From contig NZ_JABBJJ010000078.1 in assembly GCF_012933655.1 (NCBI RefSeq), positions 1 through 41,830 on the forward strand: a stretch of DNA of 41,830 nt, read 5' to 3'. This stretch comes from Pyxidicoccus fallax. Lineage in GTDB: Bacteria; Myxococcota; Myxococcia; Myxococcales; Myxococcaceae. The position numbers and the translations under genes are program-made. Under the pieces are notes generated by a model. The model saw nothing but the letters and a program-made list of their open reading frames with translations. It was not told the origin of the DNA and did no database searches. Shown in pieces: positions 15,263 to 23,670 of the stretch (positions within the stretch are counted from its first letter, which is position 1; the number at the start of each line of letters is the position of its first letter).

Positions 15263-15598
15263 TCCCCGCCTGCCGCCCGGCCAGCCCTGTCTCGGGAACC
15301 GCGCCCCCACCCCACGACGACGCGCGTCTTCACGCTCGCTCCGTGGGCCTTCTCCTCCATTCGACTGGAGGATTTGCGCAATCCAGGGGGGCATGGTGTT
15401 GGGCTACCAGTGGGGCGTCCGGCGTGGCGCCTTCGAGGCCTCCACGGGCCCCCGAGGCGGGCGTGCAGTTCTTGCGGCAGTCCTCGGAGGGGCGGGTGGG
15501 CTGGACGCTCGCGCCATCGCTGCCGGCGTCGCTGCGCAATCTCCTGCCCTCGGGGGTTCTTCACGGCGAGACACGTTCATCGCCATGAAAGGGAGTCC

Positions 15599-17890
15599 GT
15601 GAGGCAATATTGGATGGGACTGATGTGGGCGCTGGCGCTCGGGCTGCTGAGCGCATGCGGGCCCGGGGTGCAGGGCTGGATGGGCCCCCAGCCGCAGTTG
15701 GAAGCCGTGACCACGACGTTCGAAAGCGTGGACGGCACGACGGTCCGGTTGCAGGTGAGTGGCTCGCAGTTCACCCACGACTGCGCCGTGTATTGGAAGG
15801 GCCGGGCACTGCCGACCACCTTCGTGAGCGCCACGGAGCTGACCGCCGTGCTGTCGGCGACGACGGACATCTGGTCGGACGAAGACGCAGATGAAATCAC
15901 CGTGCGGAGCCCGGAGGGAGCCTTGTCTTCGGCCAGGCCGCTGCCCCATCCCAGGCTGGAAATCCTCTCCATCAGCCCCAAGGCAATCCAAGCGAAGCCC
16001 GAGGGGCCGGTCCGTTTGACGGTGACGGGCCGCAACTTCGTCATCGGCACCCAGGCTTCCTTCGAGTCGAGCACCTACCTCACGACGGTCCGGAGCACCG
16101 ACACGCTGGAGGTGGAGCTCCCGGCCTCCGCGCTGCAATCTCCCGGGACGCCTTCGCTCCAGCTCAGTACGCCCTGGCCCCTCTGCGGCGGCGACATGGG
16201 TCCTTGTGGGCACATCCTCAGCGGCCCGCATTTCCTCTGGGTGGACAACCCCGGCCAGTGCCAGGGTGTCGCCTGCAACCAGCCTCCGGCCTCCACCTGT
16301 CTCGACGCCACCACGGTGCAGCAGTATGTCTCGCCTGGCACCTGCGCTCCGTCCACCACGACGTGCAGCTACTCCCCCCAGCGGGTGACCTGCACTGGCG
16401 GGCAACAGTGCAGCGGAGGTCGGTGTGTGACGCCTCCTCCCACCTGCAACGCGTCCAACTGCAATGGGTGCTGCAACGGGACGACGTGCGTGGCCGTCTC
16501 GTCCCAGTCCAACGGGCGGTGCGGCAGCGGAGGCAACTCCTGCGAGGCGTGTGGCTCGAGCGAGCCGGTGTGCCAGGCAGGAGCGTGCGTCAACCTGTGC
16601 CAGGGCGTCACCTGCGACCAGCCTCCGGCCTCCACCTGTCTCGATGCCACCACTGTGCAGCAGTACGTCTCGCCCGGCACCTGCGCTCCGTCCACCGGCA
16701 CGTGCAGCTATTCCCCCCAAACGGTGGCGTGCGCCAGCGAGTCGGTGTGCCAGGCAGGGGCGTGCGTCAATCTGTGCCAGGGCGTCACCTGCGACCAGCC
16801 TCCGGCCTCCACCTGTCTCGATGCCACCACGGTGCGGCAGTACGTCTCGCCCGGCACCTGCGCTCCGTCCACCGGAGCGTGCGGCTACTCCCCCCAAACG
16901 GTGGGGTGCGCCAGCGGGCAAACCTGCGTGAACGGAGGCTGTGCAACGAACAGCCCGCCATGGCGCCAGGCCCACCCGGCCACCGTCCCCTCCGTCCGCA
17001 GAGGCTACGCGATGGTCTACGACTCGGCCCGTCAGCGCGTCGTCCTCTTCGGAGGGTTCGACGTGCAGCACAATCAGCCCCTCAACGACACCTGGGAGTG
17101 GGACGGCACGAATTGGGAGCAGAAAGCTCCCGCCGCGGCTCCCAGGTCACGCGCCTACCACGCGCTGGCGTACGACTCGACCCGTCAGCGCGTTGTCCTC
17201 TTCGGAGGGTCTCGAGGGAGCGACTTGTTGGACGACACCTGGGAGTGGGACGGCACGGACTGGGTGCAGAAATCTCCCAGCAATCCTCCGTACGCACGCG
17301 AACGCCACGCCCTGGCGTACGACTCGGCCCGTCAGCGCGTTGTCCTCTTCGGGGGGCAGCGGTTCGGCGTCTCCGGGGGAGACACCTGGGAGTGGGACGG
17401 CACGAACTGGGTACAGATATTTCCCGCCACTGCTCCTAGCGCTCGCCTGGGCCACGCGCTGGCGTACGACTCGGCCCGTCAGCGTGTCGTCCTCTTCGGG
17501 GGGTCGGAGATGAAGAGCGTCAGCGAGTACGTCGTGCTCAACGACACCTGGGAGTGGGACGGAACGAACTGGGTGCAGGAAGCGCCCGCCGCTGCTCCTG
17601 GCGTTCGCCTGAGCCACGCGCTGGCGTACGACTCGGCCCGTCAGCGCATCGTCCTCTTCGGGGGAGGGGGGAAGGGCAGCTCCTGGGACGACACCTGGGA
17701 GTGGGACGGCACGAATTGGGAGCAGAAAGCGCCTGCCGCTGCTCCTGGCGCGCGCATGAGCCACGCGCTGGCGTACGACTCGGCCCGTCAGCGCGTCGTC
17801 CTCTTCGGGGGGAGGGAGAGGAAGAGCGGCACCGTGTTCGTCGATGTCAACGACACCTGGGAGTGGGCCCCCCAAGGCTCCTCTGACTGA
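15599..17890 (+). CDS. large surface lipoprotein: IPT/TIG-like domains, Cys-rich repeats and six Kelch motifs
   Basis: A 763-residue lipoprotein. GTG 15599 gives a charged n-region (VRQYW) before MGLMWALALGLLSAC with lipobox Cys20; ATG 15614 is an alternative without charge. Residues about 28-215 contain two IPT/TIG-like units (VRLQVSGSQF; ISPKAIQAKPEGPVRLTVTGRNF). Residues about 220-455 hold Cys-rich repeats CQGVxCxQPPASTCLD...PGTCAPS, three times, the last two 177 bp apart. The C-terminus (about 458-760) has six Kelch motifs of the form YDSARQRVVLFGG...NDTWEWDGTNW, about 50 residues each, likely a beta-propeller. No catalytic residues seen. The domain order suits an exposed binding or adhesion protein of the myxobacterial type. 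Confidence 0.85.
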   Translation: MRQYWMGLMWALALGLLSACGPGVQGWMGPQPQLEAVTTTFESVDGTTVRLQVSGSQFTHDCAVYWKGRALPTTFVSATELTAVLSATTDIWSDEDADEITVRSPEGALSSARPLPHPRLEILSISPKAIQAKPEGPVRLTVTGRNFVIGTQASFESSTYLTTVRSTDTLEVELPASALQSPGTPSLQLSTPWPLCGGDMGPCGHILSGPHFLWVDNPGQCQGVACNQPPASTCLDATTVQQYVSPGTCAPSTTTCSYSPQRVTCTGGQQCSGGRCVTPPPTCNASNCNGCCNGTTCVAVSSQSNGRCGSGGNSCEACGSSEPVCQAGACVNLCQGVTCDQPPASTCLDATTVQQYVSPGTCAPSTGTCSYSPQTVACASESVCQAGACVNLCQGVTCDQPPASTCLDATTVRQYVSPGTCAPSTGACGYSPQTVGCASGQTCVNGGCATNSPPWRQAHPATVPSVRRGYAMVYDSARQRVVLFGGFDVQHNQPLNDTWEWDGTNWEQKAPAAAPRSRAYHALAYDSTRQRVVLFGGSRGSDLLDDTWEWDGTDWVQKSPSNPPYARERHALAYDSARQRVVLFGGQRFGVSGGDTWEWDGTNWVQIFPATAPSARLGHALAYDSARQRVVLFGGSEMKSVSEYVVLNDTWEWDGTNWVQEAPAAAPGVRLSHALAYDSARQRIVLFGGGGKGSSWDDTWEWDGTNWEQKAPAAAPGARMSHALAYDSARQRVVLFGGRERKSGTVFVDVNDTWEWAPQGSSD
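16262..16940 (+). repeat. in-gene Cys-rich repeats
   Basis: Three copies of a unit encoding C-Q-G-V-x-C-x-Q-P-P-A-S-T-C begin near 16262, 16601 and 16778. The last two are 59 codons apart and nearly identical at DNA level; the first is separated by an extra Cys-rich insert (CNASNCNGCCNG). This suggests duplication within the gene. Confidence 0.85.
16981..17870 (+). repeat. six Kelch-encoding tandem repeats
   Basis: The DNA strings TACGACTCGGCCCGTCAGCG and CTCTTCGG(G)GGG recur six times about every 150 bases, each followed by GACACCTGGGAGTGGGACGG (the last one diverges after GAGTGGG). The strong identity between units indicates recent expansion or homogenisation of propeller blades. Confidence 0.85.
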
Positions 17891-17960
17891 AGTTCGAGCA
17901 GAGGTCCACGGGGTGTCACCGAACGGCACCCCGTGGGCCCGCGCCGAGGCAGATTCGCTC

Positions 17961-18036
17961 CGACTGACATCGGAACTCCGTCGCCGTCAGGTACCGACAC
18001 GCGACTCCCGCCGGCTCGTCGAAGGCGAAGCAAGGC
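17961..18036 (-). pseudogene. scrap of the Cys-cluster protein gene (central part)
   Basis: The minus strand reads FAFDEPAGVACRYLTATEF-RC, matching FAFDKPAGVPCRYLTRGNRC of the intact protein. The frame then continues without similarity. It lies between the Kelch lipoprotein and the LysR gene and directly abuts the latter's stop codon. Confidence 0.7.
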
Positions 18037-18038
18037 TC

Positions 18039-19010
18039 TCAGCGGAGCAAGGGCGACTGCCCCATTCGCTGGGGCAGATGCGTCGACAGGTACTCCAGAT
18101 AGCTGTGAACCCGGCGGGGTGGCCGTCGTCCATACGGATGCAGGGCGATAAGGAATGGGGGGGCTTCCACCACCACCTCGGGTAGGACGCGCACGAGTTC
18201 CCCCCTGTCCAGCTCGTCCTGGACGACGAAGAGCGGCAGGTACCCGATGCCCAGCCCGCGAAGCAGCGCCGCCTTGAGTGCGCCTCCATGGTTGAGCCGC
18301 AGGTTGCTACGCACCGGAACCGTGCGAATGCGTCCGTCCACATTCAGCTCCCACCGGCCGCTGGAGTCGTTGAGCGCGTGGCGCATGCAGTTGTGGCGCG
18401 AAAGGTCTTCCGGGGTGGTCGGCGTCCCCGCCCGCGCCAGGTAGGCAGGAGATGCGCACAGCACCCGTGCATCACGCGCGAGCTTCTTCACGACCAGGCT
18501 CACATGGGTGGCTGGCCCTGAGCGGATGACGAGGTCGAATCCGTCCTTCACCGGGTCCACGAAGCGGTCGTCGACCACCAGCTCGACGCGCATGGACGGC
18601 TCGGCCTGGAGGAAATCCGCGGTGAGCGGCGCCACGTGCATCTCCGTCAGAGTCACCGGCGCCGAGACTCGCACGGCGCCCATGGTGGCGGTGCCCAGCT
18701 CGCGCGCGGAGGCGAACACGTCGTCGACCTCCTTCAGCGCGGAGGGGGCGCGTTCGGCGAGTGCCTGTCCCGCCTCCGTGAGCCGCATGCTCCGGGAGCT
18801 GCGCACGAGCAGTGGGACGCCCAAGCCCTTCTCCATCTGAGCCAACCGCTTGCTCACCGCGGAGGTCGCCACTCCGAGTTGCCGGGCGGCCGCGGAGAGG
18901 GAGCCCGCCCGGACCACCTCCACGAAAACGCGAAGGGACTCCACGTCGTGCGCACTCGCGTCATGCCCGCGCCGCCTTCGTTCACCCACAGGACACGGTC
19001 CTTTCCCCAT
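18039..19010 (-). CDS. LysR-family transcription regulator
   Basis: A 323-residue LTTR. The winged HTH (residues about 23-82: VESLRVFVEVVRAGSLSAAARQ; VSKRLAQMEKGLGVPLL) is followed by the effector domain (MGAVRVSAPVTLTEMHVAPL; GFDLVIRSGPA; LCASPAYLARAG). With ATG 19010 the head is 22 residues longer than usual; GTG 18944 would give a normal-length protein, and neither has a clear Shine-Dalgarno sequence. It diverges, with a 62-base gap, from the reductase gene at 19073, its likely target; homologues commonly regulate such neighbouring redox enzymes. Confidence 0.88.
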   Translation of the reverse strand: MGKGPCPVGERRRRGHDASAHDVESLRVFVEVVRAGSLSAAARQLGVATSAVSKRLAQMEKGLGVPLLVRSSRSMRLTEAGQALAERAPSALKEVDDVFASARELGTATMGAVRVSAPVTLTEMHVAPLTADFLQAEPSMRVELVVDDRFVDPVKDGFDLVIRSGPATHVSLVVKKLARDARVLCASPAYLARAGTPTTPEDLSRHNCMRHALNDSSGRWELNVDGRIRTVPVRSNLRLNHGGALKAALLRGLGIGYLPLFVVQDELDRGELVRVLPEVVVEAPPFLIALHPYGRRPPRRVHSYLEYLSTHLPQRMGQSPLLR

Positions 19011-19072
19011 CGGAGGACTGCCAGCTGACGCGGCCCTCCTGCATATCTGCGGCGTGGTTCACGGAGGTCATC

Positions 19073-19672
19073 ATGACAACGCAGAAGCCCGCTGCCCGCG
19101 TGGCGGTCATCTATCACAGTGGATATGGTCACACCCGGGTGCAGGCGGAGGCCGTGCATCGGGGGGCAGCGGCCATCAAAGGCGTCCAGGCGACGCTCTT
19201 CGACGTGAGTGAGGTCGCGCAGCACTGGGACGCGTTGGATGCGGCGGACGCCATCATCCTGGGCAGCCCGACCTATCTGGCGAGCGTGTCCGCGCCCTTC
19301 AAGGCCTTCATGGACTCGACCTCGAGCCGATGGGCCGAGCAGCGGTGGCGTGGCAAACTGGCTGCTGGCTTCACCAACTCCGCCGGGATGAATGGCGACA
19401 AGCTGCACACCCTCACCACACTGACGCTCTTCGCCATGCAGCACGGGATGGTTTGGGTGGGCCTCGGCCTGCTGCCCGGCAATCACACCAGCCGCGGCTC
19501 GCCCGAGGACTTGAATCGACTGGCCAGCTTCGTGGGGGCCATGGCGCAGTCTCACGCGGACCTCGGCTCCGAGAGCGCTCCACCCGACTCCGACCGCCGG
19601 ACGGCGGAGCACCTGGGCCGACGCGTTGCACTGGCGGCGCTGTCCTGGACCCCATCACCGCAGTTCGCTTGA
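19073..19672 (+). CDS. NADPH-dependent FMN reductase / WrbA-like flavodoxin-fold protein
   Basis: A 199-residue flavodoxin-fold protein. The phosphate-binding loop YHSGYGHTRVQAEAV (19-33) and the second FMN-contacting loop GSPTYLASVSAPFKAFMD are clear, as is AGFTNSAGMNGDK before the aromatic-rich MQHGMVWVGLG, as in WrbA-type NAD(P)H:quinone reductases. Two-electron reduction of quinones is the likely activity. GGAGGTCATC precedes ATG 19073. It is followed after 18 bases by the tautomerase fusion gene in the same operon and is divergent from a LysR gene. Confidence 0.88.
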   Translation: MTTQKPAARVAVIYHSGYGHTRVQAEAVHRGAAAIKGVQATLFDVSEVAQHWDALDAADAIILGSPTYLASVSAPFKAFMDSTSSRWAEQRWRGKLAAGFTNSAGMNGDKLHTLTTLTLFAMQHGMVWVGLGLLPGNHTSRGSPEDLNRLASFVGAMAQSHADLGSESAPPDSDRRTAEHLGRRVALAALSWTPSPQFA

Positions 19673-19690
19673 GCGCGAGGAGAGTGCCAC

Positions 19691-20365
19691 ATGCCCTACG
19701 TGAAGATTGAAGTGACGCGCGACGGTGTGACGCGTGAGCAGAAGCTCTCGCTCGTGCAGGGAGTGACGAGGCTGCTGCAGCAGGTGCTGAACAAGGACCC
19801 CGCGCTGACGTTCGTCACCATCGACGAGATTGACACCGACAACTGGGGAGTCGGCGGCGAGCTCGTCACAGACCTTCGTCGCGGGAAGGCCGCAGCTCCC
19901 GCCGCAACGTTCCCCGCTTCCACGCCGCAGGCAGCGCTCCCGCCGGCCTCCGTCATCAGCCCTGGCCTGCTGGCCGACAGCGCAGGCGAGGTGCCCGCGC
20001 TGCTCGCGTGCATCGCCACCTACCTGGACGGCCTGTACTTCGCCGATGCCGAGCGCCTGGCCCGTGTGTTCCATCCTCGCGCGCGCTACTTCAGCACGGC
20101 GGAGGGGCATCTCAAGGAGATGGACATGCCCACCTATTTCGAGGTGGTGCGCGGCCGGGTCGCCGCGGCGGCGAGCCAGCAGCCTCGATACGACCGGCTC
20201 ATGGCGCTGGACATCGCCGGTCCCCACACCGCCCTGGTGAAGCTGGAGTGCGCCTTGGCCCCGCGCCACTTCACGGACTACCTGAGCCTGGTGAAGGACG
20301 AGGGTTGCTGGAGAATCATTTCGAAGGTCTTCGAGGTGAGGCAGCTCCCCGCTGCGCCCAACTAG
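19691..20365 (+). CDS. 4-oxalocrotonate tautomerase-like / NTF2-like fusion protein
   Basis: A 224-residue two-domain protein. Residues 1-66 resemble the 4-OT/MIF family (VKIEVTRDGVTREQKLSLVQGVTRLLQQVLNKDPALTFVTIDEI), but the catalytic Pro1 follows the initiator Met as in active tautomerases (MPYVKI). After an Ala/Pro linker (67-95) residues about 100-220 form an NTF2/SnoaL-type cone (LLACIATYLDGLYFADAERLARVFHPRARYF...RLMALDIAGPHTALVKLECAL...DYLSLVKDEGCWRIISKVFEV), the lumazine-binding-like subgroup. GAGGAGAG precedes the start. Operon with the flavodoxin-like reductase suggests quinone or aromatic detoxification. Fusion of these two folds is uncommon in my experience. Confidence 0.82.
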   Translation: MPYVKIEVTRDGVTREQKLSLVQGVTRLLQQVLNKDPALTFVTIDEIDTDNWGVGGELVTDLRRGKAAAPAATFPASTPQAALPPASVISPGLLADSAGEVPALLACIATYLDGLYFADAERLARVFHPRARYFSTAEGHLKEMDMPTYFEVVRGRVAAAASQQPRYDRLMALDIAGPHTALVKLECALAPRHFTDYLSLVKDEGCWRIISKVFEVRQLPAAPN

Positions 20366-20484
20366 CGCGGCGCTCGCCGACATCGAGAGCCCGAGGCCTG
20401 ACGCCCGCTTCCGCCGAGCGGCCCAGCCGGAGCAGCGTGGCGTCGGAACGGGCGCGGCGAACACCTACGAACATGCAGCCAGCG

Positions 20485-21942
20485 TCACGCTCCGCCCTCC
20501 CATGAGGCGGCGAGCTCCTCGCCCACGGAGCGCAGGTGAGCGAGCAGGCCGTGAGTCTCCGCCGCCGTGGTCCGGTGATTGACGAGACAGGCCCGCAGCG
20601 CGGTGCGGCCTCTCAGGCGGGTGCCTGTGAGGAAGAACTGCCCGCGCCGCTCACACTCCTCCAGCAGCCGCGCGTTGAGCATGTCCAACGACGCCTCATC
20701 CCAACGACGGCCGACGGAGGGGACGTAACGGAAGCACAGGATGGACAGCGACACCGGCGCGAGCCGCTCGAAGTCGCAGGCCGCGTCCACCTCGGCGCCG
20801 AGCTGCTGCATGAGCTGGAGGTTGTCCGCGATGACGGCCCGCAGCTTGCCGCTCCCATACACCTGGAGCTGCATCCAGACCTTCAGCGCGCGGAAGGCCC
20901 TGGAGAGCTGGAAGGTATGCCCCATCCAGTCCCACCGCTCCTCGCTGTCGCTTCGCGCCTGCAGGTATGCGGCGGAATAGGTGAATGCACGGCGCAGCCC
21001 GTCCCAGTCGCGGATCAGCGCGCAGCCCGCCTCGAAGGGAACCTGCAACCACTTATGCGGATCGAGCGCGACGGAGTCCGCCCGCTCCAACCCCTTGAAC
21101 CGCCCGCGAACACCTTCCACCCGCGCGGCCGCCGCGCCGTAGGCGCCGTCGACGTGGAACCACAGCCCGTGCCGCTCCGCCACATCCGCCAACGCCTCCA
21201 GGTCGTCCACCGCCCCGGTGTTCACCGTGCCCGCATTGCCGACGATGCAGAAGGGCTTCAGGCCCGCGTTCGCGTCGCGCCGCACCGCCTGCTCCAGGCG
21301 GTCCACGTCCACGCGGAAGTCCGCGTGCACGGGCACCTTGCGCAGGTGGCTGCTCCCGAGCCCCAGCATCTCGACGGACTTCGTGATGCACGAGTGCGTC
21401 TCCTCCGAGGCATAGAGCGTCAGAGGCCGACTTCCCGCGAGGCCCTGTTCGCGGACGTCCGGCGCGTGGACATCGCGAGCCACCCGCAGCCCGTATAGGT
21501 TGGCCTCGGAGCCGCCGCTTACCAGCGCGCCGCCGGGGCCGCTCCGGTAGCCGATGAACTCACCCAGCCATCGCACGGCCGTCCGCTCGACTTCTGCCGC
21601 CGCCGAGGCGAGGTGCCACTTGGCGCTGTTCACGTTGAGTCCGGCGCACAGCAGGTCCGCGAGGACGCCCACCTGGCTGCCGCCGGACATGATGTACGCG
21701 AAGAAGCGCGGGCTGAGGTTGAGGGTGCTGTGCTCGAAAATGAAGGGGATGAAGTCCTGGATGACCGCCTCCGGCTCCATCCCTGTCTCGGGCAGGATTC
21801 CCAGGAAGGGCTCGGCCACCGTGCGAGGGCTGCTCGCGTGGGTAACGCGGCTTCGGGGCAGTGAGGCATGGAGGCTGAGCACCTGCTCGCTCGCCTGCGC
21901 GAGCAGGCGCCGGAAGCGCTCGGGCTCAAAGTCCAGGTTCAT
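20485..21942 (-). CDS. PLP-dependent decarboxylase (group II, aromatic amino acid/glutamate decarboxylase-like)
   Basis: A 485-residue fold-type I PLP enzyme. SGGSEANLYGL (142-152) and the PLP-stacking His183 in ASEETHSC are present, as are NAGTVNTGAVDD, Asp265 in FHVDGAYGAAA and the Schiff-base Lys297 in DPHKWLQVPFEAGC. Length is normal for the DDC group. It would decarboxylate an amino acid to an amine; the substrate is not readable from the motifs. ATG 21942 is followed at once by the conserved helical N-terminus. It diverges (118-base gap) from a MocR-type regulator, a frequent arrangement for PLP-enzyme control. Confidence 0.9.
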   Translation of the reverse strand: MNLDFEPERFRRLLAQASEQVLSLHASLPRSRVTHASSPRTVAEPFLGILPETGMEPEAVIQDFIPFIFEHSTLNLSPRFFAYIMSGGSQVGVLADLLCAGLNVNSAKWHLASAAAEVERTAVRWLGEFIGYRSGPGGALVSGGSEANLYGLRVARDVHAPDVREQGLAGSRPLTLYASEETHSCITKSVEMLGLGSSHLRKVPVHADFRVDVDRLEQAVRRDANAGLKPFCIVGNAGTVNTGAVDDLEALADVAERHGLWFHVDGAYGAAAARVEGVRGRFKGLERADSVALDPHKWLQVPFEAGCALIRDWDGLRRAFTYSAAYLQARSDSEERWDWMGHTFQLSRAFRALKVWMQLQVYGSGKLRAVIADNLQLMQQLGAEVDAACDFERLAPVSLSILCFRYVPSVGRRWDEASLDMLNARLLEECERRGQFFLTGTRLRGRTALRACLVNHRTTAAETHGLLAHLRSVGEELAASWEGGA

Positions 21943-22060
21943 GGGGCTCCCGTGGCGAAGTGACGGCAACGAGGGCAAGCTAGCGTCGCGGTGCGGCTGG
22001 CGACAGAGCCAGGTTTCGGATGTTTCGTGGATACAGTTTCCCCTTCGCGGGAGGCGAGCG

Positions 22061-23488
22061 GTGAGGAAGCCGGAGCTGCTGGCGGCGGAAATCGAGGCCC
22101 ATATTTCCAGCGGGCTGCTGAAGCCCGGAGAGCGCATCGACTCGGTGCGCGAGCTGAGCCGCCTCAAGGGCGTGGGGCTCAACACGGCGGTGCGGGCCCA
22201 TGAAATCCTCGAGGACCGCGGGCTCGTCGTCACCCGGCCGCAGTCCGGCACGTACGTGGTGGGGCCGCGGCGGGACACTGGCGTCACTCCACCGCGCCGC
22301 CGGTTGTCGATGCCCCGAGAGGTCGACGTCCCCGGGCTGGTGTCGCTTGTCTTCGAGTCCGCCCAGGCGCAGGACGTCGTGCCACTCGGAGCGGCATGCC
22401 TGTCCCCGGACCTGTACCCGTGCGAGGCCATCAACCGCTTCACGCGCCAGGTCCTTCGCGAGGTGCCGGAGCTGCCGGGCGGGTACGCGCTGCCACCGGG
22501 GCAGTTCGAGTACCGGCGGCAGGTGTCCCGCCGGCTCGCGAGGCACGGGTGCACCATCGACCCGGCGGAAGTCGTGGCCACCAACGGCGCCATGGAGGCG
22601 CTCTCGCTGGCGCTGCGCGCCACGTGTGCACCGGGAAGCGCGGTCCTCATCGAGTCGCCCCAGTACTTCGGCATCCTCCAGGCGCTCCAGCAGCTCCAAC
22701 TCCGCGTGGTGGAGCTGCCGGCGCATCCGCGCGACGGGGCGGACCTGGCCCAGGTGGAGGAGGCGCTCGAGAAGTTCGACATCGGGGCGGGGCTCTTCAT
22801 CCCGAACTTCAGCAACCCCCTGGGGTCGCTGATGGATGACGCGCGAAAGGCGCAGCTCGTCGACCTCTTCGCCCGGCATGACGTGCCGCTCATCGAGGAC
22901 GACATCTATGCGGAACTCTCATTCCAGGGGGCACGACCCCGGCCGCTCAAGGCCTTCGACCGGCGTGGCGGCGTGCTGACGTGTGCCTCCTTCTCGAAGA
23001 CCGTCACTCCGGGCCTCCGGGCAGGGTGGCTGCTCCCGGGTCGCTACCTGGAGCGCGTGAAGGCGCTCCAGCTCAGCTCCAGCATGGGCGGCGGCTCGCT
23101 CGCGCAGGCGGTCCTCGCGAGCTTCCTCGCGTCGAAGGAATACGAGCGGCACATGGCGGGCCTGCGCACGCACTTCTCCCTCCAGGTGGGCCGCGTCTCG
23201 CAGGCCGTGCAGCAGTGCTTCCCCGAGGGCACTCGGCTGACCGCGCCCCGGGGTGGCTTCGTCCTCTGGGTGGAGCTGCCCCGAGGAACGGACGCAGTGG
23301 AGCTGTACCGGCGTGCGCTGGAGCACGGCATCAGCATCTCCCCGGGCATCCTTTTCTCGGCGAGTCATTCCTATCGCAACCATGTGCGGCTCAATTGCGG
23401 CAACCGCTGGTCGCCCGTCCTCGCGCGTGCGCTGCGGAAGCTGGGTGAGCTCGCGAAGGAGCTCGTCCCGGGTACCCGAGTGGCGTGA
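22061..23488 (+). CDS. MocR-type regulator (GntR HTH fused to aminotransferase-like domain)
   Basis: A 475-residue PdxR/MocR-family regulator. Residues 1-68 are a GntR winged HTH (LLAAEIEAHISSGLLKPGER, SVRELSRLKGVGLNTAVRAH, LEDRGLVVTRPQSGTYV). Residues about 95-470 are an aminotransferase-I-like domain with Asn252 in PNFSNPLG, IEDDIY (279-284) and the PLP-binding Lys313 in ASFSKTVTPGLRAGW, so cofactor binding should be intact. GTG 22061 has GGGAGG seven bases upstream and begins exactly at the HTH. It probably senses PLP or an amino acid-PLP adduct and controls the divergent decarboxylase. Confidence 0.92.
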   Translation: MRKPELLAAEIEAHISSGLLKPGERIDSVRELSRLKGVGLNTAVRAHEILEDRGLVVTRPQSGTYVVGPRRDTGVTPPRRRLSMPREVDVPGLVSLVFESAQAQDVVPLGAACLSPDLYPCEAINRFTRQVLREVPELPGGYALPPGQFEYRRQVSRRLARHGCTIDPAEVVATNGAMEALSLALRATCAPGSAVLIESPQYFGILQALQQLQLRVVELPAHPRDGADLAQVEEALEKFDIGAGLFIPNFSNPLGSLMDDARKAQLVDLFARHDVPLIEDDIYAELSFQGARPRPLKAFDRRGGVLTCASFSKTVTPGLRAGWLLPGRYLERVKALQLSSSMGGGSLAQAVLASFLASKEYERHMAGLRTHFSLQVGRVSQAVQQCFPEGTRLTAPRGGFVLWVELPRGTDAVELYRRALEHGISISPGILFSASHSYRNHVRLNCGNRWSPVLARALRKLGELAKELVPGTRVA

Positions 23489-23670
23489 CGCTCGCTGTCA
23501 GCCTCCCGAGGCGCTGTGGCTACCGGAAATTCGGGTCCGGGCCACGCGTGCGTCAGCGAACGCGTCATTTCATGCACGGTACTTCGAATGGGCCCGCAAG
23601 AGTGCAGGGCCCCCTATGCAGGCGCGGGCAACTCCAGAGGCACTGCTCGCCCTCATGCTTCCGTTGGCCC

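Larger units (their letters stand above)
14835..15598. other. 764-bp stretch without an intact gene
   Basis: This stretch holds two adjacent hairpins (14896-14928), a scrap of the Cys-cluster gene (15101-15161) and a copy of a dispersed repeat (15155-15262). On the plus strand at about 14965-15040, ELTKQREVFYAAVVHLLEQL is encoded in an open stretch that looks protein-like, but I do not recognise it and it has no start. From 15265 to 15598 I see nothing I can name. Confidence 0.6.

Noticed and set aside
20366..20484. Possible small gene between the tautomerase fusion and the decarboxylase
   Set aside because: No start with ribosome site and no conserved reading; it appears to be an ordinary gap between convergent genes.
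23489..23670. Regulatory RNA between the MocR and GAP1-like genes
   Set aside because: The 182-base convergent gap has no clear hairpin with T-tract and no promoter-like pair; nothing supports an RNA.
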